Positions 25,009-33,161 of a DNA stretch of 64,000 nucleotides are shown in pieces. The notes beneath the pieces were generated by a model. The model ran no database searches and had not been told where the DNA came from. It saw only the letters and a list, made by a program, of their open reading frames with translations. Each line of letters starts with the position of its first letter. Position 1 is the stretch's first letter. The translations under genes were made by a program, and so were the position numbers. Source of the stretch: Streptomyces sp. A3M-1-3 (lineage in GTDB: Bacteria; Actinomycetota; Actinomycetes; Streptomycetales; Streptomycetaceae); the NCBI RefSeq assembly GCF_024213665.1, contig NZ_JANAVP010000012.1, forward strand, positions 62,001 through 126,000, given 5' to 3'.

Positions 25009-26289
25009 TCATATGCGCACGTAGTGCTCGATGTCCTCTCTGAACTCGGTGAGCGCCTGGTCGGTGAGCGTGGGACGGGTGTCGGCGATGGCGGCGAGGT
25101 AGTCCTCGGTGCTGGCCGGCGCGCCTTGGCGGTCGGCGACTTCGCGTTCGAACGCGGCGTGCGCGCCCTTGCGCGCGGCGAACTCGATATCGGCGGGTGT
25201 GAACATCTCGCTGGCCGCCACCAGCCGGTGCAGCTCGACGCCGTCGGCGCCGGGGCCGAGGTAGCGCTGCCAGATCGCCGCCCGGGCGACCGGGTCGGGG
25301 GGACCGACCGGGATTACGTAGTCGAACCGGCCGGGGCGCAGGAACGCGGGATCGAGGGAGCGGACGGAGTTGGTGGCGCAGATCAGCAGGCGGTCGTCGT
25401 GGTCGCGGAAGCCGGGGATCAGCTTGAGCAGTTCGTTGGTGACTCCGTGGCCGGGATCGACGGCCAGGCCGGACCGGACGCCGGCAATTTCCTCGACCTC
25501 GTCGATGAACAGCAGAACGGTCTCCAGCTCGGCCAGATCGGCGAACGTTTCCCGTAGCGAGGTGGCCAGGCCCCCGGGGGCTCCCGCCGCGAGCCGCGAG
25601 GGGAAGAGCTCCACGAACGGCCACTCCAACCGGGAGGCGACTGCTTTGGCGAAGGTGGTCTTGCCGGTGCCCGGCGGGCCGAAGAGGATGACCGCCTTCG
25701 GCGGCGTCACCCCGTACCGGTCGGCCAGCGCGGGCTCGGCCAGCGGCAGCACGATCCGCTGCTCGATGGCTTCCTTCTCCCGCTGCATGCCCGCAAGGGC
25801 ACCCCACAGCCCCTGCCGTAGTACCCTGCCGCCGAGCTCCGCAAGCAGACCCGCATCGCTCGCGCCAAGATGCTCGACCTTCTCGTAGAAGATCAGTCCG
25901 GCGCGAGTCCGGTAGCCGGAGTTTTCCAGGGCCGTGGTTCCGGTGGCCCCCGGGGCGAGCAGCGCACCGATCCGGCGTACCCCCTGCACCCGCAGGCGCC
26001 GCTCGAGCTCGGCAATCAGGGCGCTGCCGATCCCGCGGTTACGCCACTTCCCGGCCAGGGCCACCAGCGTGATCCAGGCCCGCTCACCCCGGGCCTGCGC
26101 CACCGCCATGCCCACCATGTCATCGCCCACCACTGCGACCACGGCGGGACCGCCGGTCCGGGCCGCGGCCATGACCTCAGAGACGGGGAACACGGGGGGC
26201 GAATCGTCCGCAGGCCGGTCCTGATCCCATATCTGGACGGCGCGGTCCAGATCGTCGTCGCGGAAGTCCCGCAATCGCCACGTCGGCAT
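25009..26289 (-). CDS. GNAT acetyltransferase fused to an AAA+ ATPase
   Basis: A 426-residue two-domain protein. Residues ~1-145 are a GNAT domain with the acetyl-CoA loop WRNRGIGSALIAELERRL and ENSGYRTRAGLIFYEK. After a linker containing GLWGALAGMQREKEAIEQ comes an AAA+ module: Walker A FGPPGTGKTTFAKAVA, Walker B VLLFIDEVEEIAG, sensor 1 LLICATNSVRSLD and the FLRPGRFDYVIP motif with the usual Arg pair, then a helical lid to ~residue 400. The AAA+ part resembles FtsH/CDC48-type remodellers lacking protease. ATG 26289 has GTGAGG immediately upstream. No partner gene is adjacent. Function unknown; an acetylation-controlled protein remodeller is only a guess. Confidence 0.82.
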   Translation of the reverse strand: MPTWRLRDFRDDDLDRAVQIWDQDRPADDSPPVFPVSEVMAAARTGGPAVVAVVGDDMVGMAVAQARGERAWITLVALAGKWRNRGIGSALIAELERRLRVQGVRRIGALLAPGATGTTALENSGYRTRAGLIFYEKVEHLGASDAGLLAELGGRVLRQGLWGALAGMQREKEAIEQRIVLPLAEPALADRYGVTPPKAVILFGPPGTGKTTFAKAVASRLEWPFVELFPSRLAAGAPGGLATSLRETFADLAELETVLLFIDEVEEIAGVRSGLAVDPGHGVTNELLKLIPGFRDHDDRLLICATNSVRSLDPAFLRPGRFDYVIPVGPPDPVARAAIWQRYLGPGADGVELHRLVAASEMFTPADIEFAARKGAHAAFEREVADRQGAPASTEDYLAAIADTRPTLTDQALTEFREDIEHYVRI

Positions 26290-26698
26290 CCTCACCACCT
26301 TGCCGGCAGGTAGCCGTCGCCTCACCGGCGCCTGGCCGCGCACCACCGAGGCGGCAACCTGCCCTACTCATTCTCCGCGCCGATCAGATGCCCGTCGAAC
26401 GGGCGAGCAGGTGCCCGATCACGGGATGGATGAGACCGAATTCCGGGCGCGGCGCATAGCTGGTCTCCAGCGTCACCGAGCCTACGGTGCAGGTGACCTG
26501 ACGCAGCAGGACGCCGGGGGAGGATGCCCCGGCGCGCGGCAGCCCGGCGTGCTCGAGCGGTGCCTGAGCGACCGTCCGGAGCCAGGATCCGAATGAGCGC
26601 TTCGGGTAACACCTGGGATTCCGGTGCCGGAGTGGTTCATCGGTGAAGCACTCCCGAGGAAGATCCATAAGGGGGCCTTAAGCCGCTCGTCATCCAGG
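26290..26698. other. Intergenic stretch upstream of the GNAT-AAA+ gene
   Basis: About 410 bases without a supported gene. It should hold the promoter of the GNAT-AAA+ gene on the minus strand. Toward 26640 it merges into the decayed secreted-enzyme remnant on the plus strand. Confidence 0.5.
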
Positions 26699-26960
26699 GT
26701 GGCGAGCGGACTGGACACCAACACCACGCTGTTCAACGACATCGTGACGGCCGTCGGCGGCACCCCGACGACCCCGCCGACGACCACCCCGCCGACAGGT
26801 GGCTGCTCGGCCGCCGCCTACGTCGCCGGCGCGGGTCTACACGGCCGGCAACCAGGTCTCCCACCAGGGCCATACCTGGAAGGCCAAGTGGTGGACGCAG
26901 AACGAAACGCCCGGCCCCACCGGTGAGTGGGGCGTCTGGCAGGATCTCGGCGCCTGCTGA
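26699..26960 (+). pseudogene. C-terminal remnant of a secreted enzyme with CBM5/12
   Basis: The frame first reads VASGLDTNTTLFNDIVTAVG, a Thr/Pro linker (TPTTPPTTTPPTGG) and CSAAAYVAG. It then must shift by one base near 26830 to read RVYTAGNQVSHQGHTWKAKW, followed by WWTQNETPGPTGEWGVWQ and DLGAC. The latter is a family 5/12 chitin-binding module with its aromatic cluster and terminal Cys. The catalytic domain and start are missing. The parent was probably a secreted chitin- or protein-acting hydrolase. Confidence 0.75.
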
Positions 26961-27034
26961 CACCACAGCCCGGTAGCACAGAGGCCCGCACGGTCCGAAG
27001 AGGGCCGTGCGGGCCGTGCGCAAGTCGGGGGCCG

Positions 27035-28972
27035 TCAGGCGGGCAGGTCCCGCAGCGGGCAGACCCCGATCATGGCGGCGATACGGTCCGGCGCCACCGC
27101 CCGCGAGTACAGCCAGCCCTGACCGGTGTCACAGCCGACCCGGCGCAGCCGCGCCGCCTGCCCCGCAGTCTCCACGCACTCCGCCGTGACCGTCAGCCCC
27201 AGCCGGTGCGCGAGCTGCACCAGAGCCTCGACGATCGTCTCGTCGGCGGGGTTGGGGTGCGCCCCGTCGTCGTACCGGAAGCCGCGAACAAACGATCCGT
27301 CGAGTTTCAGTACGGATACCGGCAGCCGGCTCAGGTACGCGAGATTCGAGTACCCGGTGCCGAAGTCGTCGATGGCGATCCGCACGCCCATGTCGCTGAG
27401 CGCCTGGAGGGCCTGGAGCGGACGGCCCGCCGAGCCCATCACGGCGGACTCGGTGAGCTCCAACTGCAGCAGCTGCGGCGCGAGTCCGGTCTCGGCGAGG
27501 ATGCCGGCGACGTCGCCGACCAGGTCGGAGTCCCAGACCTGGCGAACGGCGACATTGACGCTGACGAACACCGGCGCGGCCGCGGGATGGTCGAGCTGCC
27601 ACTGCCGTGCCTGCCGGCACGCCGTGCGCAGCACCCACCGCCCGAGCTGGACGATCGAGCCGTCCTCTTCAGCAATTCCGATGAACCGATTCGGCGCGAG
27701 CGTGCCGAACTGCGGGTGGTTCCAGCGGACCAGGGCCTCCACTCCGCGTACCGCCCCGCTCTCCAGATCCACCAACGGCTGGTACTCCAGGGCGAATTCG
27801 CCGCGCTCGACGGCGGGCCGCAGGGTGCTGGAGAGTGCCTGCCGGGTCATCCGGTGGGCGTTGCGCTCCGGGTCGAAGAGCGTCCAGCGGGCTTTGCCGT
27901 CGGCCTTGGCCCAGTACAGCGTGGTGTCCGCGGCCTGCATCAGGCCGGTCGCCGAGGTCCCGGCGGTGGCACGCTCCACCACGCCGATGCTCGCCGAGAC
28001 GGACAGCCGCTGCCCGGCCAGGTCGAACGGCTTCTGGAGCGCGGCGAGTACGGACTTGGCGAGGTCGGCGAGCTGTTCCGTACCGGTGGAGTCCTCGACC
28101 AGCAGCGCGAATTCGTCGCCGCCGAGCCGGGCCACGAGATGGCCGCCGCTCCTGCCGTAGCCGGACTGGTCGGCGCACTGGGTGAGCCGGGCGGCCACGG
28201 CGGCCAGCAGCCGGTCGCCGACCCGGTGGCCGAGCGTGTCGTTGACCGCCTTGAAGCCGTCGAGGTCGAGGTAGCACAGCCCGATACGGCCTGTGCCGCC
28301 GCTGCCGTACGAGGAGGACTCCAGCGCGGCGGAGAGCCGCTCGAAAAACAGCGCGCGGTTGGGCAGGCGGGTCACCGGATCGTGCATCTGCAGGTGGCGC
28401 AGCCGCGCCTGGAGATCGCGCCGGTCGCTGACATCGGCGACGGACATCAGCACATTGCGGCTGTCGGGGACGGGCGCGAGGGTGACCTCGGTCCACATGG
28501 AGTGGCCGTCGGGGTGCTTGAGCCGGCGGGTACAGCGCAGCCGGGCCTGCCGGCCGCGCAGGACCTCGAGGTACGCGTGCCAGGTGCGGGCCTCCGCGGC
28601 TAGGTCGACGAGGTCGGCCGCGGCTTGTTCGACGAGGGCGGCGGGCTCGGCGCCGAGCAGGGTGGCGAAGGCGTGGTTGGCGGCGACCACCAGGCCCTCC
28701 CGGTCGACGACGGCCATGGCCAGGTGGGCGGCGTTGAACGCGGCCCGGTAATCGCGCAGCTCCGACGCTGTCCTGCTGCCGGAATCACGTTCCGTAACCG
28801 GTGATCGGACGCTGTCGGGTGCCGGACCGGGTCCTTCGGAGGTTCCGCTCACCGCTCGCTCCCGCAGTGCAGTTGTCTCGAACAGGTCTGGTCGGGCGTC
28901 GTCGGGGGGTCGTCGGCCGGGTGGGTCGGACCGCCCGGGGGCGGGGTCCACGCAGGAAAGTGTGCCGATCAT
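27035..28972 (-). CDS. cdgA: CdgA-like PAS-GGDEF-EAL c-di-GMP enzyme
   Basis: Domain order: variable N-terminus (to ~residue 70), PAS (RAAFNAAHLAMAVVDREGLV and following), GGDEF with intact RLGGDEFALLVED, and EAL with intact GVEALVRWNHP, IAIDDFGTGYSNLAYL and LKLDGSFVRG. Both catalytic motifs look functional, so the protein may make and break c-di-GMP. No membrane segment is seen. In S. coelicolor, CdgA of this layout is a BldD target controlling development; the identity here rests on architecture and position. ATG 28972 gives 645 residues but lacks a clear ribosome site; the frame stays open to 29146, and a GTG near codon 40 preceded by GGGAG is another candidate. Confidence 0.8.
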   Translation of the reverse strand: MIGTLSCVDPAPGRSDPPGRRPPDDARPDLFETTALRERAVSGTSEGPGPAPDSVRSPVTERDSGSRTASELRDYRAAFNAAHLAMAVVDREGLVVAANHAFATLLGAEPAALVEQAAADLVDLAAEARTWHAYLEVLRGRQARLRCTRRLKHPDGHSMWTEVTLAPVPDSRNVLMSVADVSDRRDLQARLRHLQMHDPVTRLPNRALFFERLSAALESSSYGSGGTGRIGLCYLDLDGFKAVNDTLGHRVGDRLLAAVAARLTQCADQSGYGRSGGHLVARLGGDEFALLVEDSTGTEQLADLAKSVLAALQKPFDLAGQRLSVSASIGVVERATAGTSATGLMQAADTTLYWAKADGKARWTLFDPERNAHRMTRQALSSTLRPAVERGEFALEYQPLVDLESGAVRGVEALVRWNHPQFGTLAPNRFIGIAEEDGSIVQLGRWVLRTACRQARQWQLDHPAAAPVFVSVNVAVRQVWDSDLVGDVAGILAETGLAPQLLQLELTESAVMGSAGRPLQALQALSDMGVRIAIDDFGTGYSNLAYLSRLPVSVLKLDGSFVRGFRYDDGAHPNPADETIVEALVQLAHRLGLTVTAECVETAGQAARLRRVGCDTGQGWLYSRAVAPDRIAAMIGVCPLRDLPA

Positions 28973-29210
28973 AGAGGCTGGCGAGAGGGCCGATCCAGCT
29001 TCGGTGGCGTGATCATGGGCGCCTGCCCCTTCCGGCCGATCGTTTCTGCACGGCTGTGTGCGGGGCGGGTTGGTGCGAGACCGCTTGTGACTTTCCGTGA
29101 CGCGCCGGAGTGTCGGACCGATCACCCGGCCGGGCCACCTTGACAAGGCATGTCATACAAAAACATCACAAGGTGGGTGAGATGTCCCGATTCACCCTCC
29201 GGAGGTCGAC

Positions 29211-30449
29211 GTGCCGCGTCAGAAGACACCCGAGGGAGTGGAGCGCTTCCCCGTGCGGAGCACCGGCGCGGCGCTCACCTCCCTCACGGCACTCGCCGCC
29301 ATGTCCCTCTTCGCGGGCCCCGCCGTGGCGGAACCGGCCGCCGGACCCTGTGCGCTGTCACGCAGCTCCGCACACCACTCGGTGGGCCTCGACACCTGGA
29401 ACGCCGCCTACCCGCGGCCCGAACGCACACTCGACGCCGTCATGATCTTCCTGTCCTTCCCCGACTCCCGCCCGACCCTCGAGCCCCGGGACCTCGCGGC
29501 CGACCACTTCCCCGCCACCAGCCGGTTCTTCCACCAGGCCTCGTACGGGAAGTTCCGGCTGAAGGCGCACCCGCGGCAGACCTGGACCACGATGCCGAAG
29601 CCGTCCACGACGTACGGGATAAAGCGCGACTGGGCGCCGGAGAAGCGCGCCGCCTACCTGCGCGACGCGCTGGCCACGGCCGACCGGAGCGTGGACTTCA
29701 GCCGGTACGACATCGTCTACTTCGTCGCCGACCCGGACGCCCCGGGCGTCGACTCCGACGCCACGAAGGTCGTCAACCTCGACAGACCGCTGCGCGCGGA
29801 CGGTACGGACCTCAGGCGCATCGTCACCGTCTTCGAGCAGCACCCGCCCGACCGCAACGTCCTCGCCCACGAGACGGGGCACGTCTTCGACCTCGCCGAC
29901 CTGTACCACCGCCCCGAGGACGGCAAGGGCGACTGGGACACGTACGTCGGCGACTGGGACGTGATGGGCAGCCAGTTCGGCATGGCCCCCGACCTGTTCG
30001 CCTGGCACAAGTGGAAGCTCGGCTGGCTGGACCATCGCCAGGTCGCCTGCGTACGGGGCGGCGGCGCCAGCATGCACACGCTGGAGCCACTGGGTGCCGC
30101 GCCGGTCCGGGGCGGGACGGGCGGGACCAGGCTCGCGGTCGTACGCACCGGAGAGGACAGCGCGATCGCCATCGAGGCGCGCGGCGCGGTCGGCAACGAC
30201 GAGTCGACCTGCACCGAGGGTGTGCTCATCTACCGGGTGCGCAGCCGGACCGAATCGGGCGGCGGCCCGGTCGAGGTGGTGGACACGCATCCGGACACGG
30301 AGGCGTGCTGGAAGGAGTCGGTGTTCCCACCGCTGGCGGACGCACCCCTCGGGGTCGGGGAGTCGTACACGGTGCCGGGGGAGCGGACCCGAATCGAGGT
30401 GGCGGACCGGACGCGGTCGGGCGCGTACACGGTCAAGATCACCACATAG
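29211..30449 (+). CDS. Secreted M6-like metalloprotease
   Basis: A 412-residue secreted zinc protease. The signal peptide (SLTALAAMSLFAGPAVAEP) follows an Arg-containing N-terminus. The zinc site is LAHETGHVFDLADLYH, the HExxHxxxxxD/H type of immune-inhibitor-A-like M6 peptidases, with a Met-turn candidate GDWDVMGSQFG downstream. Four Cys (PCALS, VACVRG, STCTEG, EACWKE) could form disulfides. The C-terminal ~120 residues are beta-rich, resembling the family's accessory domain. GTG 29211 has CGGAGG seven bases upstream. A TTGACA lies at 29140 in its promoter region. Divergent from cdgA. Confidence 0.85.
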   Translation: MPRQKTPEGVERFPVRSTGAALTSLTALAAMSLFAGPAVAEPAAGPCALSRSSAHHSVGLDTWNAAYPRPERTLDAVMIFLSFPDSRPTLEPRDLAADHFPATSRFFHQASYGKFRLKAHPRQTWTTMPKPSTTYGIKRDWAPEKRAAYLRDALATADRSVDFSRYDIVYFVADPDAPGVDSDATKVVNLDRPLRADGTDLRRIVTVFEQHPPDRNVLAHETGHVFDLADLYHRPEDGKGDWDTYVGDWDVMGSQFGMAPDLFAWHKWKLGWLDHRQVACVRGGGASMHTLEPLGAAPVRGGTGGTRLAVVRTGEDSAIAIEARGAVGNDESTCTEGVLIYRVRSRTESGGGPVEVVDTHPDTEACWKESVFPPLADAPLGVGESYTVPGERTRIEVADRTRSGAYTVKITT

Positions 30450-30504
30450 GGCAGCGCGTGGGGCAGCGCGTGGGGCTGCACATGGGGCAGCGCATGGGGA
30501 AACC

Positions 30505-30536
30505 AGGAAGCCCCCCGCTTCCGCGGGGAGCTTCCT
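30505..30536 (-). terminator. Terminator of tRNA-Lys copy 3
   Basis: Stem AGGAAGC with GCTTCCT, one C-A mismatch, then CCCCGC with GCGGGG around a TTCC loop. Located just beyond the tRNA 3' end on the minus strand, and about 55 bases after the protease stop on the plus strand, so it could serve both. Confidence 0.82.
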
Positions 30537-30544
30537 GTCGTCTG

Positions 30545-30618
30545 TGCGCCGCCAGGGACTCGAACCCCGGACCCGCTGATTAAGAGTCAGCTGCTCTAAC
30601 CAACTGAGCTAGCGGCGC
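30545..30618 (-). tRNA. tRNA-Lys (anticodon CUU), copy 3
   Basis: 74 nt, identical to the other two tRNA-Lys genes in this window, including short flanks. Its first ten bases overlap the 3' end of the prim-pol-like gene on the same strand, so the mRNA of that gene would have to be processed through the tRNA or end elsewhere. Confidence 0.97.
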
Positions 30619-31262
30619 CTGCTGACGTCGTAGACCTTAGCATCCTGATCGGCGGGAGGAAAAATCGATATCCGCACTGCTGAGGCGGAGGCCGCACGGG
30701 CCGCCCGCACACAGGCCCAGAGCAGCACCTCGGGGCCCGGCAGCCACGGATGCCGGGTATCGGGGGCGACCAGCCAGCGCGCGGCCGGGGCGGCTCCCGG
30801 GCCGGGCGCGCTGATCGCCGGGACGGTCACCGCGTCGCCCGTGCCATGGCACAGGACCGGGGGCATGGCGCCGCCCCACTCCTCCCAGTCGAGCAGTGAC
30901 GGCAGCCGCTGGGCGGTGCCGGGGGCGGCGAAGAGCAGCATCCGCCCCCGGTGCGCCGCCACCGGCCCGGAACCCGGGCCGTCCTCCCACAGCCGGTCCA
31001 GCATCCGCCGCCCGAACATCGCGGGCACGTTCACCACGTCGAAGACCGAGCCGCAGGGCAGTACGCCGGGCGCGGTGGGACGGCCCTCCCAGAGCGAGAG
31101 CGTGCTGCGCGGATACGCGGCGGCGGAGGCGAGCCAGGCGGCCCCCGCCGAGGTGACCTGAGCCGTGTGATGCCGGCCTTCGTCCCGCAGGAAGCCGAAG
31201 ATGTCGAAGCTCCCGTCGTCGCCGGTACTGAGGGGCGTCTCGTCTCGCTGCCAAGCGCTCAT
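30609..31262 (-). CDS. Prim-pol-like N-terminal-domain protein
   Basis: A 217-residue protein resembling the N-terminal domain of bifunctional primase/polymerases (PF09250 type) as annotated in Streptomyces: WLASAAAYPRSTLSLWEG, VLPCGSVFDVVNVPAMFGRR, GRMLLFAAPGTAQRLPSLL and WLVAPDTRHPWLPGPEVLL. The acidic catalytic motif of active prim-pols is not obvious, so it may be a derived, non-catalytic relative. The stop codon TAG coincides with bases 8-10 of tRNA-Lys copy 3, so the CDS and tRNA overlap by ten bases. ATG 31262 opens MSAWQRDETPL. Confidence 0.68.
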   Translation of the reverse strand: MSAWQRDETPLSTGDDGSFDIFGFLRDEGRHHTAQVTSAGAAWLASAAAYPRSTLSLWEGRPTAPGVLPCGSVFDVVNVPAMFGRRMLDRLWEDGPGSGPVAAHRGRMLLFAAPGTAQRLPSLLDWEEWGGAMPPVLCHGTGDAVTVPAISAPGPGAAPAARWLVAPDTRHPWLPGPEVLLWACVRAARAASASAVRISIFPPADQDAKVYDVSRRR

Positions 31263-31394
31263 GGGCCCTATATCTACCCTCGGTCACCGACCGGTTTCCA
31301 AGAGTTGCCGGAAACCGGGACAGGACGGGGCGGGGTGGGGTACCTTGCGCCCCGGCATATGCCAGCGGCGCGCAGGAAGGTACAGCCGGGTCGG

Positions 31395-31733
31395 TTACGG
31401 CTGCGTGCCGCGGAGGAGTTCCTCGCCGAACTCGATCATCTTTCTCGCGTAGTCCTCGGTCCACTCCGCCCGCTCCCCGATCTCCGCCGGCGACAGCCGG
31501 TCGAAGCGCCCGGGGTCCGCGAGCTGCGCGGCCGCGACTGCCTGGAACTCGATCGCCCGGTCCGTCGCGGCACGGAAGGCCAGGGTCAGTTCCGTGGACC
31601 GGGCCAGCAGCTCGCGGGGGTCTTCGATCGACTCCAGATCGAAGAAGTGCTCCGGGTCCGCGGCGGCCTCCGAGGGCTCGAAAAGCAGCGGTGCGGGCCG
31701 CAGCCTCCGCTCGGTCCGCTCGGGGTCTGCCAT
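31395..31733 (-). CDS. Conserved hypothetical small acidic protein
   Basis: 112 residues, predicted helical and acidic (FFDLESIEDPRELLARSTEL, EIGERAEWTEDYARKMIEF), with no signal peptide or membrane segment. ATG 31733 is preceded by an excellent ribosome site (AGGAGGAAGAG). I do not recognise the family; it looks like a small actinomycete-specific cytosolic protein. It lies between the helicase operon and the prim-pol-like gene on the same strand. Confidence 0.6.
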   Translation of the reverse strand: MADPERTERRLRPAPLLFEPSEAAADPEHFFDLESIEDPRELLARSTELTLAFRAATDRAIEFQAVAAAQLADPGRFDRLSPAEIGERAEWTEDYARKMIEFGEELLRGTQP

Positions 31734-31805
31734 CTCTTCCTCCTGCTCATTGCCTCCGGGCCACCCTCTATTGTCCAGCTCCGCGCAAGTACGCATCGAG
31801 CTGCC

Positions 31806-33161
31806 CTACGACCGCCAGGGCACCCGGTGCTCCGCGAGGTGGGCCATGACCGCGTGGTTCGCCTCCCAGCCGTCCGGGAATTTCATCGTGACGCCCAGCT
31901 GCACCGGCTCCGTCGACGGGTGGTCGTCCAGCAGGTCGGCGATTCCCTCGCGGCACACCACGATGCAGGCGTGCCGGTGGCGCGAGGCCAGTACGCACAG
32001 GCGGCCCGTCTCCAGGTGGAAGGCCGTCGCGTCGGGGCGGCCCGACAGCGGGTGCAGGACGACCGTGATGTCGAACTCCCGGCCCTGGAGGCGGTTCGCC
32101 GTGTCGACCGCGACCCCCGTGACGCCCAGCTCGGCGAGCGCCGCGCGGACCGCCGCCGCCTGGTCCCGGTGGGCCGTACCGACCGCGATCCGGTCGGCCG
32201 TCACCGGCTCCGGGCCGGCCGCGCGCTCGCTGGTCGCCACGCCACCGCGGTCCAGCACGCGCCGTACGACCAGCGCCACCGCCCGTACCGCCTCGGGGTC
32301 CGTACGCGGGGTGTGCCGGGCGGGCAGTTCCAGCAGGCCCCAGCCCGAATCGGCCGCCTCGTCCAGCACCCGGTCGGGTCCGGAGCCGTCCGAGGGGACG
32401 GCGAAGGACAACCGCCGGTCGCCGTGGTCCGTACCGCTGCGGAACGGGGTGTACGGATAGAACGCGCCCGACACCAGCGGGGCGGCGGAGGCCGGCAGCC
32501 GCCAGGACACCGGGAGCCGATGCTGCGGCAGGTCCGGATTGTGCGCCAGAAGCGTCGACACCGCGCTGGCCGACGGGTCGTACGACAGCCCGGCCCACTG
32601 CTCCGCGCCGACGACGCTGAACGGGTCGAGCTGGCCGGGGTCGCCGACGAACAGCGCCCGGTCGAAGAGCCCGGCCACGGCGAGCAGCGCGTCCGAGCGC
32701 ATCTGGTAGGCCTCGTCGACGATCGCGTGCCCCCACGGCTCGACGCCCTGGGTGTGGGCCCACTTCGCGGCGGTCGAGATGACGACGTCCAGGCCGGTCA
32801 GGTCCGCGGCCTTGGCGGACTTGCGCACCGAGGGCAGGTCGTCGAGGGCCTTGTCGTACGGGTCGGGCTCGTTGCTGTGCAGCCGGCCGACCGGCAGCGC
32901 CGGATCCTTCTCGGCGAGCCGCAGTACGAGGTCGTCCACCTGGGCGTTGGTCTGGGCGACGACCATCAGCGGGCGCCCTGCGGCGGCAAGCTCGCGGGCC
33001 GCGCGCACCACGAGCGTCGACTTGCCCGCGCCGGGCGGCGAGTCGACGACGACACCGCGGTGGGTGCCGTGCAGCGTGTCGTGAAGGATCGCCTCGGTCG
33101 CGCGGGCGGCCAGCGCGGCGGGCCCGTCCCCGGAGGCGTGGCGCCGCGGTGTGCCGGTCAC
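31806..33161 (-). CDS. SF1 (UvrD/Dna2-like) DNA helicase
   Basis: A 451-residue superfamily 1 helicase. Walker A is DSPPGAGKSTLVV (residues ~40-52), Walker B is HAIVDEAYQM, motif III is FVGDPGQLDPF, motif IV is LPVSWRLP, motif V is TANRLQGREFDITVV, and motif VI is VLASRHRHACIVV. It lacks the large insertion domains of RecBCD/UvrD, so it is a compact core. The GTG start overlaps the stop of the upstream gene by four bases (GTGA). It is the last gene of the nuclease-unknown-helicase set; helicase plus RecB-type nuclease suggests DNA end processing. Confidence 0.85.
   Translation of the reverse strand: MTGTPRRHASGDGPAALAARATEAILHDTLHGTHRGVVVDSPPGAGKSTLVVRAARELAAAGRPLMVVAQTNAQVDDLVLRLAEKDPALPVGRLHSNEPDPYDKALDDLPSVRKSAKAADLTGLDVVISTAAKWAHTQGVEPWGHAIVDEAYQMRSDALLAVAGLFDRALFVGDPGQLDPFSVVGAEQWAGLSYDPSASAVSTLLAHNPDLPQHRLPVSWRLPASAAPLVSGAFYPYTPFRSGTDHGDRRLSFAVPSDGSGPDRVLDEAADSGWGLLELPARHTPRTDPEAVRAVALVVRRVLDRGGVATSERAAGPEPVTADRIAVGTAHRDQAAAVRAALAELGVTGVAVDTANRLQGREFDITVVLHPLSGRPDATAFHLETGRLCVLASRHRHACIVVCREGIADLLDDHPSTEPVQLGVTMKFPDGWEANHAVMAHLAEHRVPWRS

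Noticed and set aside
29080..29110. Possible BldD box upstream of cdgA (two GTGAC words)
   Set aside because: The words are direct, not inverted, repeats and lack the pseudo-palindrome of known BldD sites; cdgA may still be a BldD target.
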